64,000 nucleotides of DNA from an uncultured Planctomycetales bacterium (GTDB lineage Bacteria; Planctomycetota; Planctomycetia; Pirellulales; S012-138): positions 50,724 to 114,723 of the forward strand of contig CALJLD010000036.1 of NCBI GenBank assembly GCA_937982665.1, in the 5' to 3' direction. Each line of letters opens with the position of its first letter. Position 1 is the first letter of the stretch. Positions 1-8,103 of the stretch are shown in pieces. The notes under the pieces are model-generated. The model had not been told where the DNA came from. It made no database searches and worked only from the letters and a program-made list of their open reading frames with translations. Made by a program: the position numbers and the translations under genes.

Positions 1-734
1 TATTTAATGCTCCATGCCAAGGCTGTTCCAGGTCCCAACGAGATTCCGCTGTCGATCTCATCGAAGTGTCGAAACAGGCGACGGTGACCTAATGGTGTGT
101 ACCGGGCGAAATCGTACTCGCGGCCATGGACTTGAACCATGAACCCGGTGTCGGCGTACACCAACCCATCGTTCTTGAGGACGCGGTGGATCTCAGCAAC
201 GCAGCGTGGCGCGTCGGCCACGTGATGGAGAACTGCTTGCGCGATGACAGCGTCAAATGACCCACTACTAAAGGGCAGGTCGTGTGCATCGCAAACGACT
301 TGAACGCGTGCGGTAACTCCCGCGTCTGTCTCGATCACTTCGATCGCCGGATCCTCGAGCAGCATTTCAATCCCAGCGCCGACAACTCCGCCGCCCACGA
401 TAAGCACTTTCGGCGCTTCGGATTGAATTCGCAACAAGTCTCGCAAGCGTTCTACATCTTGGGTCGCTCGAAGATTACGCGACAAATGCGGAAGGCAAGC
501 TGAGACAATGCGCCGAAGACTTCCTGCGGGTTTGAAGAAAGCGGGCTTTTCCGCGACGAAGTCTTCAATGCGAAATGTGCTTCGTTCCTCATTGATCAAG
601 ATCGGACACCCTGCGACTGACGGGAAGCACCGTGCGCATCCTGTCTCTGAACAGCGCAGCTCTTCGTCAGCTGGGACGAGCCGCGAATGACAGATGGGGC
701 AGCATAGTAATTCGAGGAGGGTTCGCTCGGCCAT
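1..734 (-). CDS. Zinc-ribbon SAM-dependent methyltransferase, 3' end outside window
   Basis: The minus strand is open from an ATG at 734 to the window edge (about 244 codons visible), so the C-terminus is missing. The first 60 residues carry a Trm112-like zinc ribbon (CCPIC near residue 11, then a second Cys group in CSETGCARC). They are followed by a class I methyltransferase core: the glycine loop VLIVGGGVVGAG, an acidic residue after strand 2, DAHDLPF, then SFDAVIAQAVLHHV and HRVLKNDGLVYAD. This resembles UbiE/COQ5-like methyltransferases fused to a zinc ribbon. The substrate cannot be told. It is divergent from the lipoprotein gene at 947. Confidence 0.8.
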   Translation of the reverse strand, partial: MAERTLLELLCCPICHSRLVPADEELRCSETGCARCFPSVAGCPILINEERSTFRIEDFVAEKPAFFKPAGSLRRIVSACLPHLSRNLRATQDVERLRDLLRIQSEAPKVLIVGGGVVGAGIEMLLEDPAIEVIETDAGVTARVQVVCDAHDLPFSSGSFDAVIAQAVLHHVADAPRCVAEIHRVLKNDGLVYADTGFMVQVHGREYDFARYTPLGHRRLFRHFDEIDSGISLGPGTALAWSIK

Positions 735-946
735 GGGTCTCTTCGCGGTCAAGAGCTGTGGGGCGTTTTAGACTTCAACCATTTGCTCACAAGACGCCGC
801 GAGTGCAGCCATCTTTGCAAGCTGGTCGCAGTTGTTTCCGGCTATCAAACCACAAGGTGTGGAGTTAAGATTTGTGGTGATTGAATCCGATGTCCCGCCG
901 GAAATTTCACAGCGGGATACGTAGCTAACGAAAGGGAGTCAACAGC

Positions 947-1324
947 ATGCAAGCCCTCGCTCGCAAGTTCAGTCTGGTGATCGTATTGGGATTGTTGTTC
1001 ACAGGATGCGAGGACACAGCTTCGGATCCGGCATCCGAGAATGGTGCAACAGGTGGCGCTCAGGAGATCGTCGTCGAAGCTTCCTGTGGCGAGTGCCAGT
1101 TCGGGTTGCCGGGTGATGGGTGTGATCTCGCAGTCCGCATCGACGGTAAGGCTTACTTCGTCGATGGAACGACGATGGACGAGCATGGCGATGCCCACGC
1201 GGAACAAGGAATGTGCAACGCCATTCGCAAAGCGCGCGTTACGGGTCAGATTGAAGGTGATCGATTTGTTGTCTCGGCATTCGAGTTGCTACCGGAAGAA
1301 GGACATGGGGAGCAAGAGAATTGA
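947..1324 (+). CDS. Small Cys-containing lipoprotein (DUF6370-like)
   Basis: 125 residues. The N-terminus is a lipoprotein signal (LLFTGC lipobox, about residue 21), so it is probably anchored in the periplasm. The mature part has the motif SCGECQFG, then GCDLAVRIDGKAYFVDGT and a third Cys in QGMCNAI. This pattern matches my memory of the DUF6370 family, whose role is unknown; a metal or redox role is inferred from the paired cysteines and the copper-resistance neighbourhood. RBS GAAAGGGAG lies just upstream of the ATG. Convergent with the WD40 gene. Confidence 0.75.
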   Translation: MQALARKFSLVIVLGLLFTGCEDTASDPASENGATGGAQEIVVEASCGECQFGLPGDGCDLAVRIDGKAYFVDGTTMDEHGDAHAEQGMCNAIRKARVTGQIEGDRFVVSAFELLPEEGHGEQEN

Positions 1325-1381
1325 AAACGCAGCATTGCTAACACGTCATCTTCAGCACGCATGTCGCTGGTGCGAGTATCT

Positions 1382-2368
1382 TCAATTCTTGGTCTGCAAT
1401 CGCAATAAGAACACTGACCCGTTCTCCTTGCCTACGGCAAGCATTTTATGGATCGGATCGATGGCCACAGACTGCATGCCCGACAACGGGAATTGGATGC
1501 GCGGTTTGAAGGATTCCAAATCCAAGAGTCGCCCCCCGGATTTCTGATCGAAGACAATCGCAGCGCTGCCATCGGGATGAAAGCGAGCGGGAATCCCAAG
1601 ACTGCCCTCGATGTCGATATCGTGAATTCGCCGGCCGGTTTTGGTTTCCCAAAGTGTCACCCGATCGGAGCCAGTTGCAAGGAACGCTTGTCCATCGGGC
1701 GCAACCTCAACCGCTGTGTAAACGTATGGATCTCCAAATGTTCGGACCACTTCCGCGCTGTCCATGTCCCACAAACTGACAGGATCATGCTCAGAAGCAA
1801 CCAACATTTGCTTCCCGTCGTGCACGAAAGCGGCTGAGTAGATCGAGCAATCGATCCCGTCAAAAGACTTGATCCGCTTTCCCCGAGAAGAATCCCACAG
1901 AATCAACTCGCCGACGTTCGAGCTCGCGAGTAGCTTGCTGCCATCCGGTGAGAAACTGATTGAAAGTGCACTCCCGGACATCGTCAGTCTTCGCAAGGCC
2001 GTTCCACTCGCGGTGTCGACCACTGTTATCGACGCGTCCGCAGACGTAATCGCTGCTTGCTTTCCGTCAGGCGCAACGGCGATTTTGGTGATTGCCTGCG
2101 TATGGAACTCCCATACACCGAGTTGTTGCCGTTTCGTCAGACTCCAAATAGCAACCGTCCCACCGACGTGGCCAACGAGTAGCTGATCAGTTCCGGGGAT
2201 AATCTCAACCGCAGAGGCTGACTCCTTGCTCCCGTCGTGCAATTGCACGAAGGAGTTGTCTTGTGCGAATGCCGCTGGAATTTTCCAAACGAATACAAAC
2301 GCGATGAGAATGCCGCATCGCTGCCACCATAAGTTGGGAGGTGCAGTAGTTCGCCTGGTTATCTTCAT
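1382..2368 (-). CDS. Secreted WD40-repeat protein
   Basis: The chosen start is MKITRR at 2368; a TTG ten codons upstream is possible. A signal peptide ends in PAAFA-QD (about residue 36). The rest is a beta-propeller made of about six WD40-type repeats of some 40 residues (for example VAIWSLTKRQQ, ELILWDSSRGKRI, VSLWDMDSAEV, VTLWETKTGRRI), with typical SPDGSKLLASS inter-blade turns. It likely acts as a periplasmic or surface scaffold. It is the last gene of the minus-strand metal block, about 70 bp after the outer-membrane factor, so it may be co-transcribed, but no metal-binding motif is seen. Confidence 0.8.
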   Translation of the reverse strand: MKITRRTTAPPNLWWQRCGILIAFVFVWKIPAAFAQDNSFVQLHDGSKESASAVEIIPGTDQLLVGHVGGTVAIWSLTKRQQLGVWEFHTQAITKIAVAPDGKQAAITSADASITVVDTASGTALRRLTMSGSALSISFSPDGSKLLASSNVGELILWDSSRGKRIKSFDGIDCSIYSAAFVHDGKQMLVASEHDPVSLWDMDSAEVVRTFGDPYVYTAVEVAPDGQAFLATGSDRVTLWETKTGRRIHDIDIEGSLGIPARFHPDGSAAIVFDQKSGGRLLDLESFKPRIQFPLSGMQSVAIDPIHKMLAVGKENGSVFLLRLQTKN

Positions 2369-2435
2369 CTTCCGCTCTAACTGATTAAGAGCCAACAAGA
2401 GTAATACACAATTTGGCTGGCGAAGTATCCCGTTG

Positions 2436-3887
2436 TTAGTTATTCAAGGACTCAGGTGTATCACCAAGATCGATATCTTCAATCGTGCCCGGTCGTACAT
2501 CGTTCGTTCCAGGCAGCCCACCCACGAGGCGCTCAAGTGATGACAGTGATTGACGCAATTGTGTTTGCACGCGCAGGTGATTTAAGTGAAAGCGCAGTAA
2601 CTCGCGCCAATTCGTGATCAAGTCCGCGAATTCGACTTCGCCAACCTGGTAACCGCTTACGGACACGTTCAACGCCTGTTCCGTTTTGGGGATAATGGCT
2701 TCTCGTAACAGAATTTCGAGCTCTTGCTGACTGGTTGCTTCAGTAAACAGGCGTTTAATATCGCGTTCTGTCTCATCTCGAAGCTCATCATAGTCCCGCG
2801 CCGCTGCAGCCGTGTTTGACTCAGCCTCGCGAACGGCTGCTGCCAGCCGATCTCGATAGATCGGCAAGTTCAGGCTGAGTCCAACAGCGACATTGTCGAT
2901 CCCATCTGCCGACGGCGCGATCGCACGGTTGGTGGTCATCTCACCCCAACCAGCCTTTAGCGTGATGTCGGGGTAATATTCCAGCCGCGCCAGATCCACT
3001 TCGCGACGACCGCGCTGGACCTGGGCCAACATTGCCTGTAACTCTGGGCGGGTGGCAACTGCCTGTTGGTACAACAAGTTGAGATCGTAGTTCGTTTCCT
3101 CCGCTGGCAGTTCCGCCAGGGTCTGCATTGGAGTCTCCGGAGAAACATGCAACACGCGTGCGAGTTCAGCTTGGGCGCTAGCGAGCATCTGTCGTAAGCG
3201 AATCAATTCGCCATCCGTATTGTCGCGTTCAGCTTGAAGTCGCAAGACATCCTGCTGGCTGGTTTGCACCCGTTCGTAAAGCGAGTTGGCCACGATGATC
3301 AGCTCATCAAGAACGGCGATGTCTTGTTGCGTAATCTCGATTGCGCGTTCGACGTAGAAAAGCTCGAAGTATGCCAGCTTGACCTCTTCTATCGCCTTCA
3401 ATTCTGCCGCGGCAAGTTGCGCTTGGGCCGCCCGCACTTCTGCTTGGGCTGCGGCAACTCGTGTGGGAAGCTTGCCGCGCCAAGGAATCTCCTGCGAGAC
3501 CATCATGTCCACCGTCATCCGACCAGATGCCGTTTGCGGCGTGTTGGGAAAGAACGGCCAACCCGTGACATCCAACATCGGATCTTTCAAACTTCCTGCT
3601 TGGGGGACACGCATTGCGGCGGCATTTCGCCGCATACGTGCCGCTTGAATCTGAGAGTTTTGTGCCAGCGCGTACCCGATGTATGTCTCAACTGGCTGTG
3701 GGCCAGCCAAGTCAGTAACCACAGGATTGGGAGCGTTCGCAAAGGAAAGACCAGAATTGGCCATAATGAATTCAGCGGCATGCAAATCTGGGTCGGCAGG
3801 ACGCAGAGCTTGACGCGTGCCTCGGCAACCAATTGCAGGCACCACGGTCACAATAAGCAGCACCGTCAAAATACGTGCAATGGCCAT
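2436..3887 (-). CDS. cusC: Outer-membrane factor of RND efflux (TolC/CusC family)
   Basis: The start was set at the ATG at 3887 because GGAGGGG precedes it and the protein then opens with a lipoprotein signal (VVPAIGC lipobox). The body (483 aa) has two long alpha-helical hairpin repeats typical of OEP/TolC proteins: VETYIGYALAQNSQIQAARM, VAAAQAEVRAAQAQLAAAELK, and later NLPIYRDRLAAAVREAESNT and SVSGYQVGEVEFADLITNWREL. It should form the outer-membrane channel for the adjacent CusA/CusB pump (4573-10343). The symbol is by context; specificity is not encoded in this protein. Confidence 0.87.
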   Translation of the reverse strand: MAIARILTVLLIVTVVPAIGCRGTRQALRPADPDLHAAEFIMANSGLSFANAPNPVVTDLAGPQPVETYIGYALAQNSQIQAARMRRNAAAMRVPQAGSLKDPMLDVTGWPFFPNTPQTASGRMTVDMMVSQEIPWRGKLPTRVAAAQAEVRAAQAQLAAAELKAIEEVKLAYFELFYVERAIEITQQDIAVLDELIIVANSLYERVQTSQQDVLRLQAERDNTDGELIRLRQMLASAQAELARVLHVSPETPMQTLAELPAEETNYDLNLLYQQAVATRPELQAMLAQVQRGRREVDLARLEYYPDITLKAGWGEMTTNRAIAPSADGIDNVAVGLSLNLPIYRDRLAAAVREAESNTAAAARDYDELRDETERDIKRLFTEATSQQELEILLREAIIPKTEQALNVSVSGYQVGEVEFADLITNWRELLRFHLNHLRVQTQLRQSLSSLERLVGGLPGTNDVRPGTIEDIDLGDTPESLNN

Positions 3888-4094
3888 CCTTGGCCCCTCC
3901 GATATGAACTTGTTGAGTACCAGCAACACTGCCCGCTCGGGAATTATCGGCACAGCTGTCATGATTCAACCGCGCGAAGTCTGGCCCAGGAGGGGGACGC
4001 GCTGGTGGCCAGTCCGGATGAACCAGCTATGCCGATTGTCCGCATGATGACGAACAATCGACGTCGCTGGTCGTTCCGGGTTGTAGCGGTTTGC

Positions 4095-4553
4095 CTACTC
4101 GATTCTGATGCCGCGGGCTTCCAATGACTTCCGGTATAGTGAAGTCAATTGCTCCACATAAGTCTCTGGATCAGCGGCAATCTTGTCCGTGCATGGCGGG
4201 CAACAAACGTAAAAAATGTGTCCCTTGACGATGGTCCACTTCGCCTTCTCGGGCAATTCCTTCTTCATGATTGGGCAAATGCCCTGAGCCTTGGCAAAGT
4301 TAGCGTGAATCGTGGCCCAGTGCTTAGGATCGACCTTCTGCTCTAAACAGGCTTTGCAGCACAGAAACACCTCTTCTTCGCCCAGTTTGACTTTCACGGG
4401 CGTACCATGAGCGCCTATCTTTTGCTCCGTCATCGGGCAGGTCTCCTGCACGGCGATGTGGACCTTGTCTTGCTCGAAAAGTTCCTGGGCCGCACCGACG
4501 GAACTCATCAATCCGACAAGTGCAAAAGCCATCAACGTAACGACAATCTTCAT
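4095..4553 (-). CDS. Periplasmic protein with two CP...CCxxC metal-binding modules
   Basis: 152 residues with a signal peptide cleaved near VGAAQ-E (about residue 22). Two tandem modules follow: CPMTEQKIGAHGTPVKVKLG plus FLCCKACLE, and CPIMKKELPEKAKWTI plus FYVCCPPCTDKIAADPETYV. Each pairs a lone Cys with a downstream CCxxC and is shaped like a TRASH/YHS-type metal-binding knuckle. It lies 20 bp downstream of cusA and 207 bp upstream of the outer-membrane factor, so it is probably a soluble periplasmic copper carrier for the pump. Function is inferred from motif and position. Confidence 0.75.
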   Translation of the reverse strand: MKIVVTLMAFALVGLMSSVGAAQELFEQDKVHIAVQETCPMTEQKIGAHGTPVKVKLGEEEVFLCCKACLEQKVDPKHWATIHANFAKAQGICPIMKKELPEKAKWTIVKGHIFYVCCPPCTDKIAADPETYVEQLTSLYRKSLEARGIRIE

Positions 4554-4572
4554 TTCAGCTCCTTCAAAGGAT

Positions 4573-7500
4573 TTAGAGAGAAAGGGTTTCTACAGAATGA
4601 GATTCGTGTCGATCACTGGCGTGGCTTCCGTCGCCGGATACAACCGCGTCATCCCAGTATTCGTCACGAAAACCTGCCCGCATCTTGAACTCGATATACG
4701 CGCAATAGAGCGTGGGCACTATGAACGTTGTCAACGGCTCAATGAGCATGCCTCCGAAGACTGGCAATGCCATGGCGCGAGCAACGTCCGCACCTCGACC
4801 TGTCGCAAGTAGGACGGGCAACAAAGCCACGAGTGTGGTGATCGTTGTCATCGTGCACGGCCGGATGCGCTTGAGCCCTGCCTCGTAAATGGCGCTACGC
4901 ACATCGGCAACGCTGCGAATCGTTCTGCGATTTAGCGTATCGCGCATGTAGGTGGCCATGACGATGCCATCGTCCGCTGCTAAACCAAACAAAGCGATAA
5001 AGCCCACCCACATCGCGGTGTTCATTTCGACACCCATGACGGCGACTGCAATCATTCCGCCGGCCGCGGCGAAGGGTATGCCAGAAAACACCACAAGCGA
5101 AATTGGGAAGTTGCGAAAGTGCAAATAGTGCAACAGTAAATTGATCAAGATCACCACGGGGATAATCCACATCAGGCGAAAGTTGGCCTCAATCTGGTTC
5201 TGAAATGAGCCCACGGGTTGCAACTCAAAGTTCCCAGGCGGAAATTCAAGCTCCCCGTTTGTTCGGGCTCTGCTCAAGGCCCCCATGACGTTTTCAACGG
5301 TCTCCAAATCGCCAACAATCCCGGAAGGCGTAAACATCACGTGCGCAACCAAGCGTGAGTCTTCGCTGCTAATCATGCCCGGCCCCCATGTGGAATTCAC
5401 ATTGGCCAACTGTTCCAACGGGACCACTTCGCCGGCCTCGGTGACAACCGGCACGCGCGGCAGGTACTCGATGCGCTCGCGCACATTACGGCTGAACCTT
5501 ACCTGGATCGGAAATCGTTCACGACCTTCAACGGTCGTCGTAACGTCGACACCTCCGAGGCCAGCCGCCACAATTTGGTTGACCATCATCGTGGTCATGC
5601 CGTACCGCGCAGCTTCCTGGCGATCAACGTCAAACTCGTAATAAGGTTTCCCCATCACGATGTCGGGATTGACAGACTGGGCGTTGACCAAGGGATGCTG
5701 TTTTAATTGTTCAGCGACGGCGACGGCAGCTTGCGACAGTCCTTCCAGAGTATCGCCGTATATCCGGACTGCCATGGAGGCCTTGATTCCCGCTTGCAGC
5801 ATCACAACTCGTCCTTCAATCGGTTGCAGCGGCGAAGCAGGCGTCACGCCTGGTAAAGTCCCGGCACGATTGATCTCGTCCCAGATCTCGCGTTCAGTCA
5901 TGCCCGGACGCCACTGGTTGCGTGGCTTGAGCATGACATAGGTCTCGACCATGGTAACGGGTGCCGGATCAAGCGCGGAATCTACGCGACCAATCTTTCC
6001 GAGTACGTTCTCGACTTCCGGAATCTGCTTAATAAGCGTGTCCTGCGTTTGCAGAACTTCCATGGATTGATTGAAACTGGCCGCAGGGTAGAGACTTGGC
6101 ATGTAAAACCAACTTCCCTCGTCCAAGGCGATCCAGTCATCTGACTCCAGTCCCGTAAATGTGTGCTTCAGATCGACATATCCGGACATCTTGTTCAAGT
6201 CCGCGCCAAAGAACTCGGCGGATTTCTCTAGCGGGCGCAGAACAGTGGGAAGCCCAAACCAAGCCCCAAGTCCTACGACGAGCACCAGCATTGGAAACGA
6301 CAGCATGAGAACCTTGCGCCGCAGCGCGAGTCTCAGTCGTCCCGCATAGAGCCACAACACAAACCGACTGACGGGATTCTCATCCAGAGCACGAATGCGC
6401 TCGCGTGTCATCCACCAGCCGGCGAGGAAGCCCAGAGCAAAACTCAGCGCGGTTACCCAGGGCACACTCAACGTGGTCCAATCGGACAGGACATTTCCCC
6501 AGACAAAATAGGCGAGCGAACCAGCCAAAAGCCCAACGCCAATCGCGGCTAAAAAGCTTGTCCATTTAGGAAGCTTCGCGGTCCGCAGAAACACGCGTGC
6601 CAGCATGGGGACGATCGTGACCGCCACAATCAGGCTGGCCACCAAGGCAAACGTTTTCGTCCATGCCAGCGGCGCAAACAGTTTGTGGTCCCTTCCTGTG
6701 AGGAAGAAAACCGGAAGAAAGCTAACGACAGTTGTGCTGACGGCAGTCATGACCGCCGGGACGACTTCCGCCGCGGAACTTTGAATGACGTCCAGCCGAT
6801 TCTTCCAGCCTCCGGGAGACCCTTTTGCTTCCCACTCCGCCAAACCATCGTAGATGTTTTCCAGCACGATGATGCCCATGTCGACCATCGTTCCGATGGC
6901 GATCGCAATACCGGCGAGCGACATGATGTTGGCATCCACGCCGAAGATGCGCATCGCGGCAAACGACATCAAAACGGCCATCGGCAGGGTGATGGCGATC
7001 ACCAGACTGGCGCGGACGTGCAGAAGGAACAGCACGACCACCACGATGGTGATCAACGTTTCCTGGCCCAAAGCATGCGTTAATGTTCCAATCGTCTCGT
7101 CGATCAACAGCGTGCGATCGTAGACTTCGTGAATCTGAATTCCATCCAGTTCACTCCGCAGTGACTCGATCTTTGTTTTGACTCGGGCAATAACGTCGCG
7201 GGGATTTTCACGGTAGCGCATCACAACAACGCCGCCAACTGCTTCCTGCCCATTGAAGTCCATGGCTCCATCGCGGAACGCAGGCCCCGTTTGTACCTGA
7301 GCGACGTCTTTCACGCGGATGGGGATGCCGTCCCGCGTCAGAATAACGGTCTCCTCTATTTGCTGGAGCGTTTCCAACTCTGACTTGCCGGCACCAATGA
7401 ATCCTCTGCCGCGAACAAGGAATTCCATACCGCCACTTTCGACGGTCTTTGCGCCGACGTCGATATTGGACGCCTCCACGGCTTCAATGACTTTCGCCAG

Positions 7501-8103
7501 CGGAATTTCGTGATAGCGCAACGCATCAGGGTCGACGTCGACCTGATACTGTTTCTCGTAGCCACCAATGGAAGCCACTTCAGCAACACCGTCCACGGAC
7601 TGCAGCGCATATTTGATAAAGAAATCCTGCTTCGTCCGAAGTTCCGCGAGGTCCATTCCAGGTGGCGGTTCAAGAACGTAGTACAGGATCTGACCGAGCG
7701 CCGTCGCATCGGGAGCCAGGCGGGGCATTACGCCTTCCGGCAGTGAATTGGCGACCGTCGAAAGTTGCTCCGCGACGCGGGACCGTGCCCAATAAAAATC
7801 TACATCGTCGGCGAAGGTCACCTGTACAAAGCTGAACCCGAACATGCTCTTGCCGCGCACGCTCTTCGCGCCTGGCACGGTTTGCAGTGTGGACGACAAC
7901 GGATATGTGACTTGGTCTTCGACGTCCTTTGGAGAACGGCCTGTCCATTCGGTGAGCACGATGACCTGGTTTTCGCCAACGTCGGGAATCGCGTCCAACG
8001 GAACTGTGGATGTGGCGTACCATCCATAGACCAAAAGCGCTACGCAGCCGATCAAAACGATCAGGCGTTCGCGAATGCAGAAATTCAGCAAAGCACGTAT
8101 CAT
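4573..8103 (-). CDS. cusA: CusA-type heavy-metal RND efflux pump (Cu/Ag)
   Basis: 1176 residues, somewhat longer than E. coli CusA (about 1047). RND features: N-terminal TM1, periplasmic AIPDVGENQVIVLTEW, the TM4 signature GTMVDMGIIVLENIY, and a C-terminal mirror half (FIALFGLAADDGIVMATYM). The three methionines that form the CusA copper relay (E. coli M573, M623, M672) have counterparts at M668 (WFYMPS), M718 (PVTMVET) and M768 (VVMLQAG), which supports Cu(I)/Ag(I) as substrate. An extra hydrophobic stretch follows TM6 (about 490-570). The start codon overlaps the stop of the upstream adaptor gene (ATGA), so the two are translationally coupled. Confidence 0.92.
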   Translation of the reverse strand: MIRALLNFCIRERLIVLIGCVALLVYGWYATSTVPLDAIPDVGENQVIVLTEWTGRSPKDVEDQVTYPLSSTLQTVPGAKSVRGKSMFGFSFVQVTFADDVDFYWARSRVAEQLSTVANSLPEGVMPRLAPDATALGQILYYVLEPPPGMDLAELRTKQDFFIKYALQSVDGVAEVASIGGYEKQYQVDVDPDALRYHEIPLAKVIEAVEASNIDVGAKTVESGGMEFLVRGRGFIGAGKSELETLQQIEETVILTRDGIPIRVKDVAQVQTGPAFRDGAMDFNGQEAVGGVVVMRYRENPRDVIARVKTKIESLRSELDGIQIHEVYDRTLLIDETIGTLTHALGQETLITIVVVVLFLLHVRASLVIAITLPMAVLMSFAAMRIFGVDANIMSLAGIAIAIGTMVDMGIIVLENIYDGLAEWEAKGSPGGWKNRLDVIQSSAAEVVPAVMTAVSTTVVSFLPVFFLTGRDHKLFAPLAWTKTFALVASLIVAVTIVPMLARVFLRTAKLPKWTSFLAAIGVGLLAGSLAYFVWGNVLSDWTTLSVPWVTALSFALGFLAGWWMTRERIRALDENPVSRFVLWLYAGRLRLALRRKVLMLSFPMLVLVVGLGAWFGLPTVLRPLEKSAEFFGADLNKMSGYVDLKHTFTGLESDDWIALDEGSWFYMPSLYPAASFNQSMEVLQTQDTLIKQIPEVENVLGKIGRVDSALDPAPVTMVETYVMLKPRNQWRPGMTEREIWDEINRAGTLPGVTPASPLQPIEGRVVMLQAGIKASMAVRIYGDTLEGLSQAAVAVAEQLKQHPLVNAQSVNPDIVMGKPYYEFDVDRQEAARYGMTTMMVNQIVAAGLGGVDVTTTVEGRERFPIQVRFSRNVRERIEYLPRVPVVTEAGEVVPLEQLANVNSTWGPGMISSEDSRLVAHVMFTPSGIVGDLETVENVMGALSRARTNGELEFPPGNFELQPVGSFQNQIEANFRLMWIIPVVILINLLLHYLHFRNFPISLVVFSGIPFAAAGGMIAVAVMGVEMNTAMWVGFIALFGLAADDGIVMATYMRDTLNRRTIRSVADVRSAIYEAGLKRIRPCTMTTITTLVALLPVLLATGRGADVARAMALPVFGGMLIEPLTTFIVPTLYCAYIEFKMRAGFRDEYWDDAVVSGDGSHASDRHESHSVETLSL

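Noticed and set aside
6685..7123. His/Asp-rich frames on the plus strand opposite cusA
   Set aside because: They are antisense shadows of the RND membrane helices, without RBS or conserved motif.
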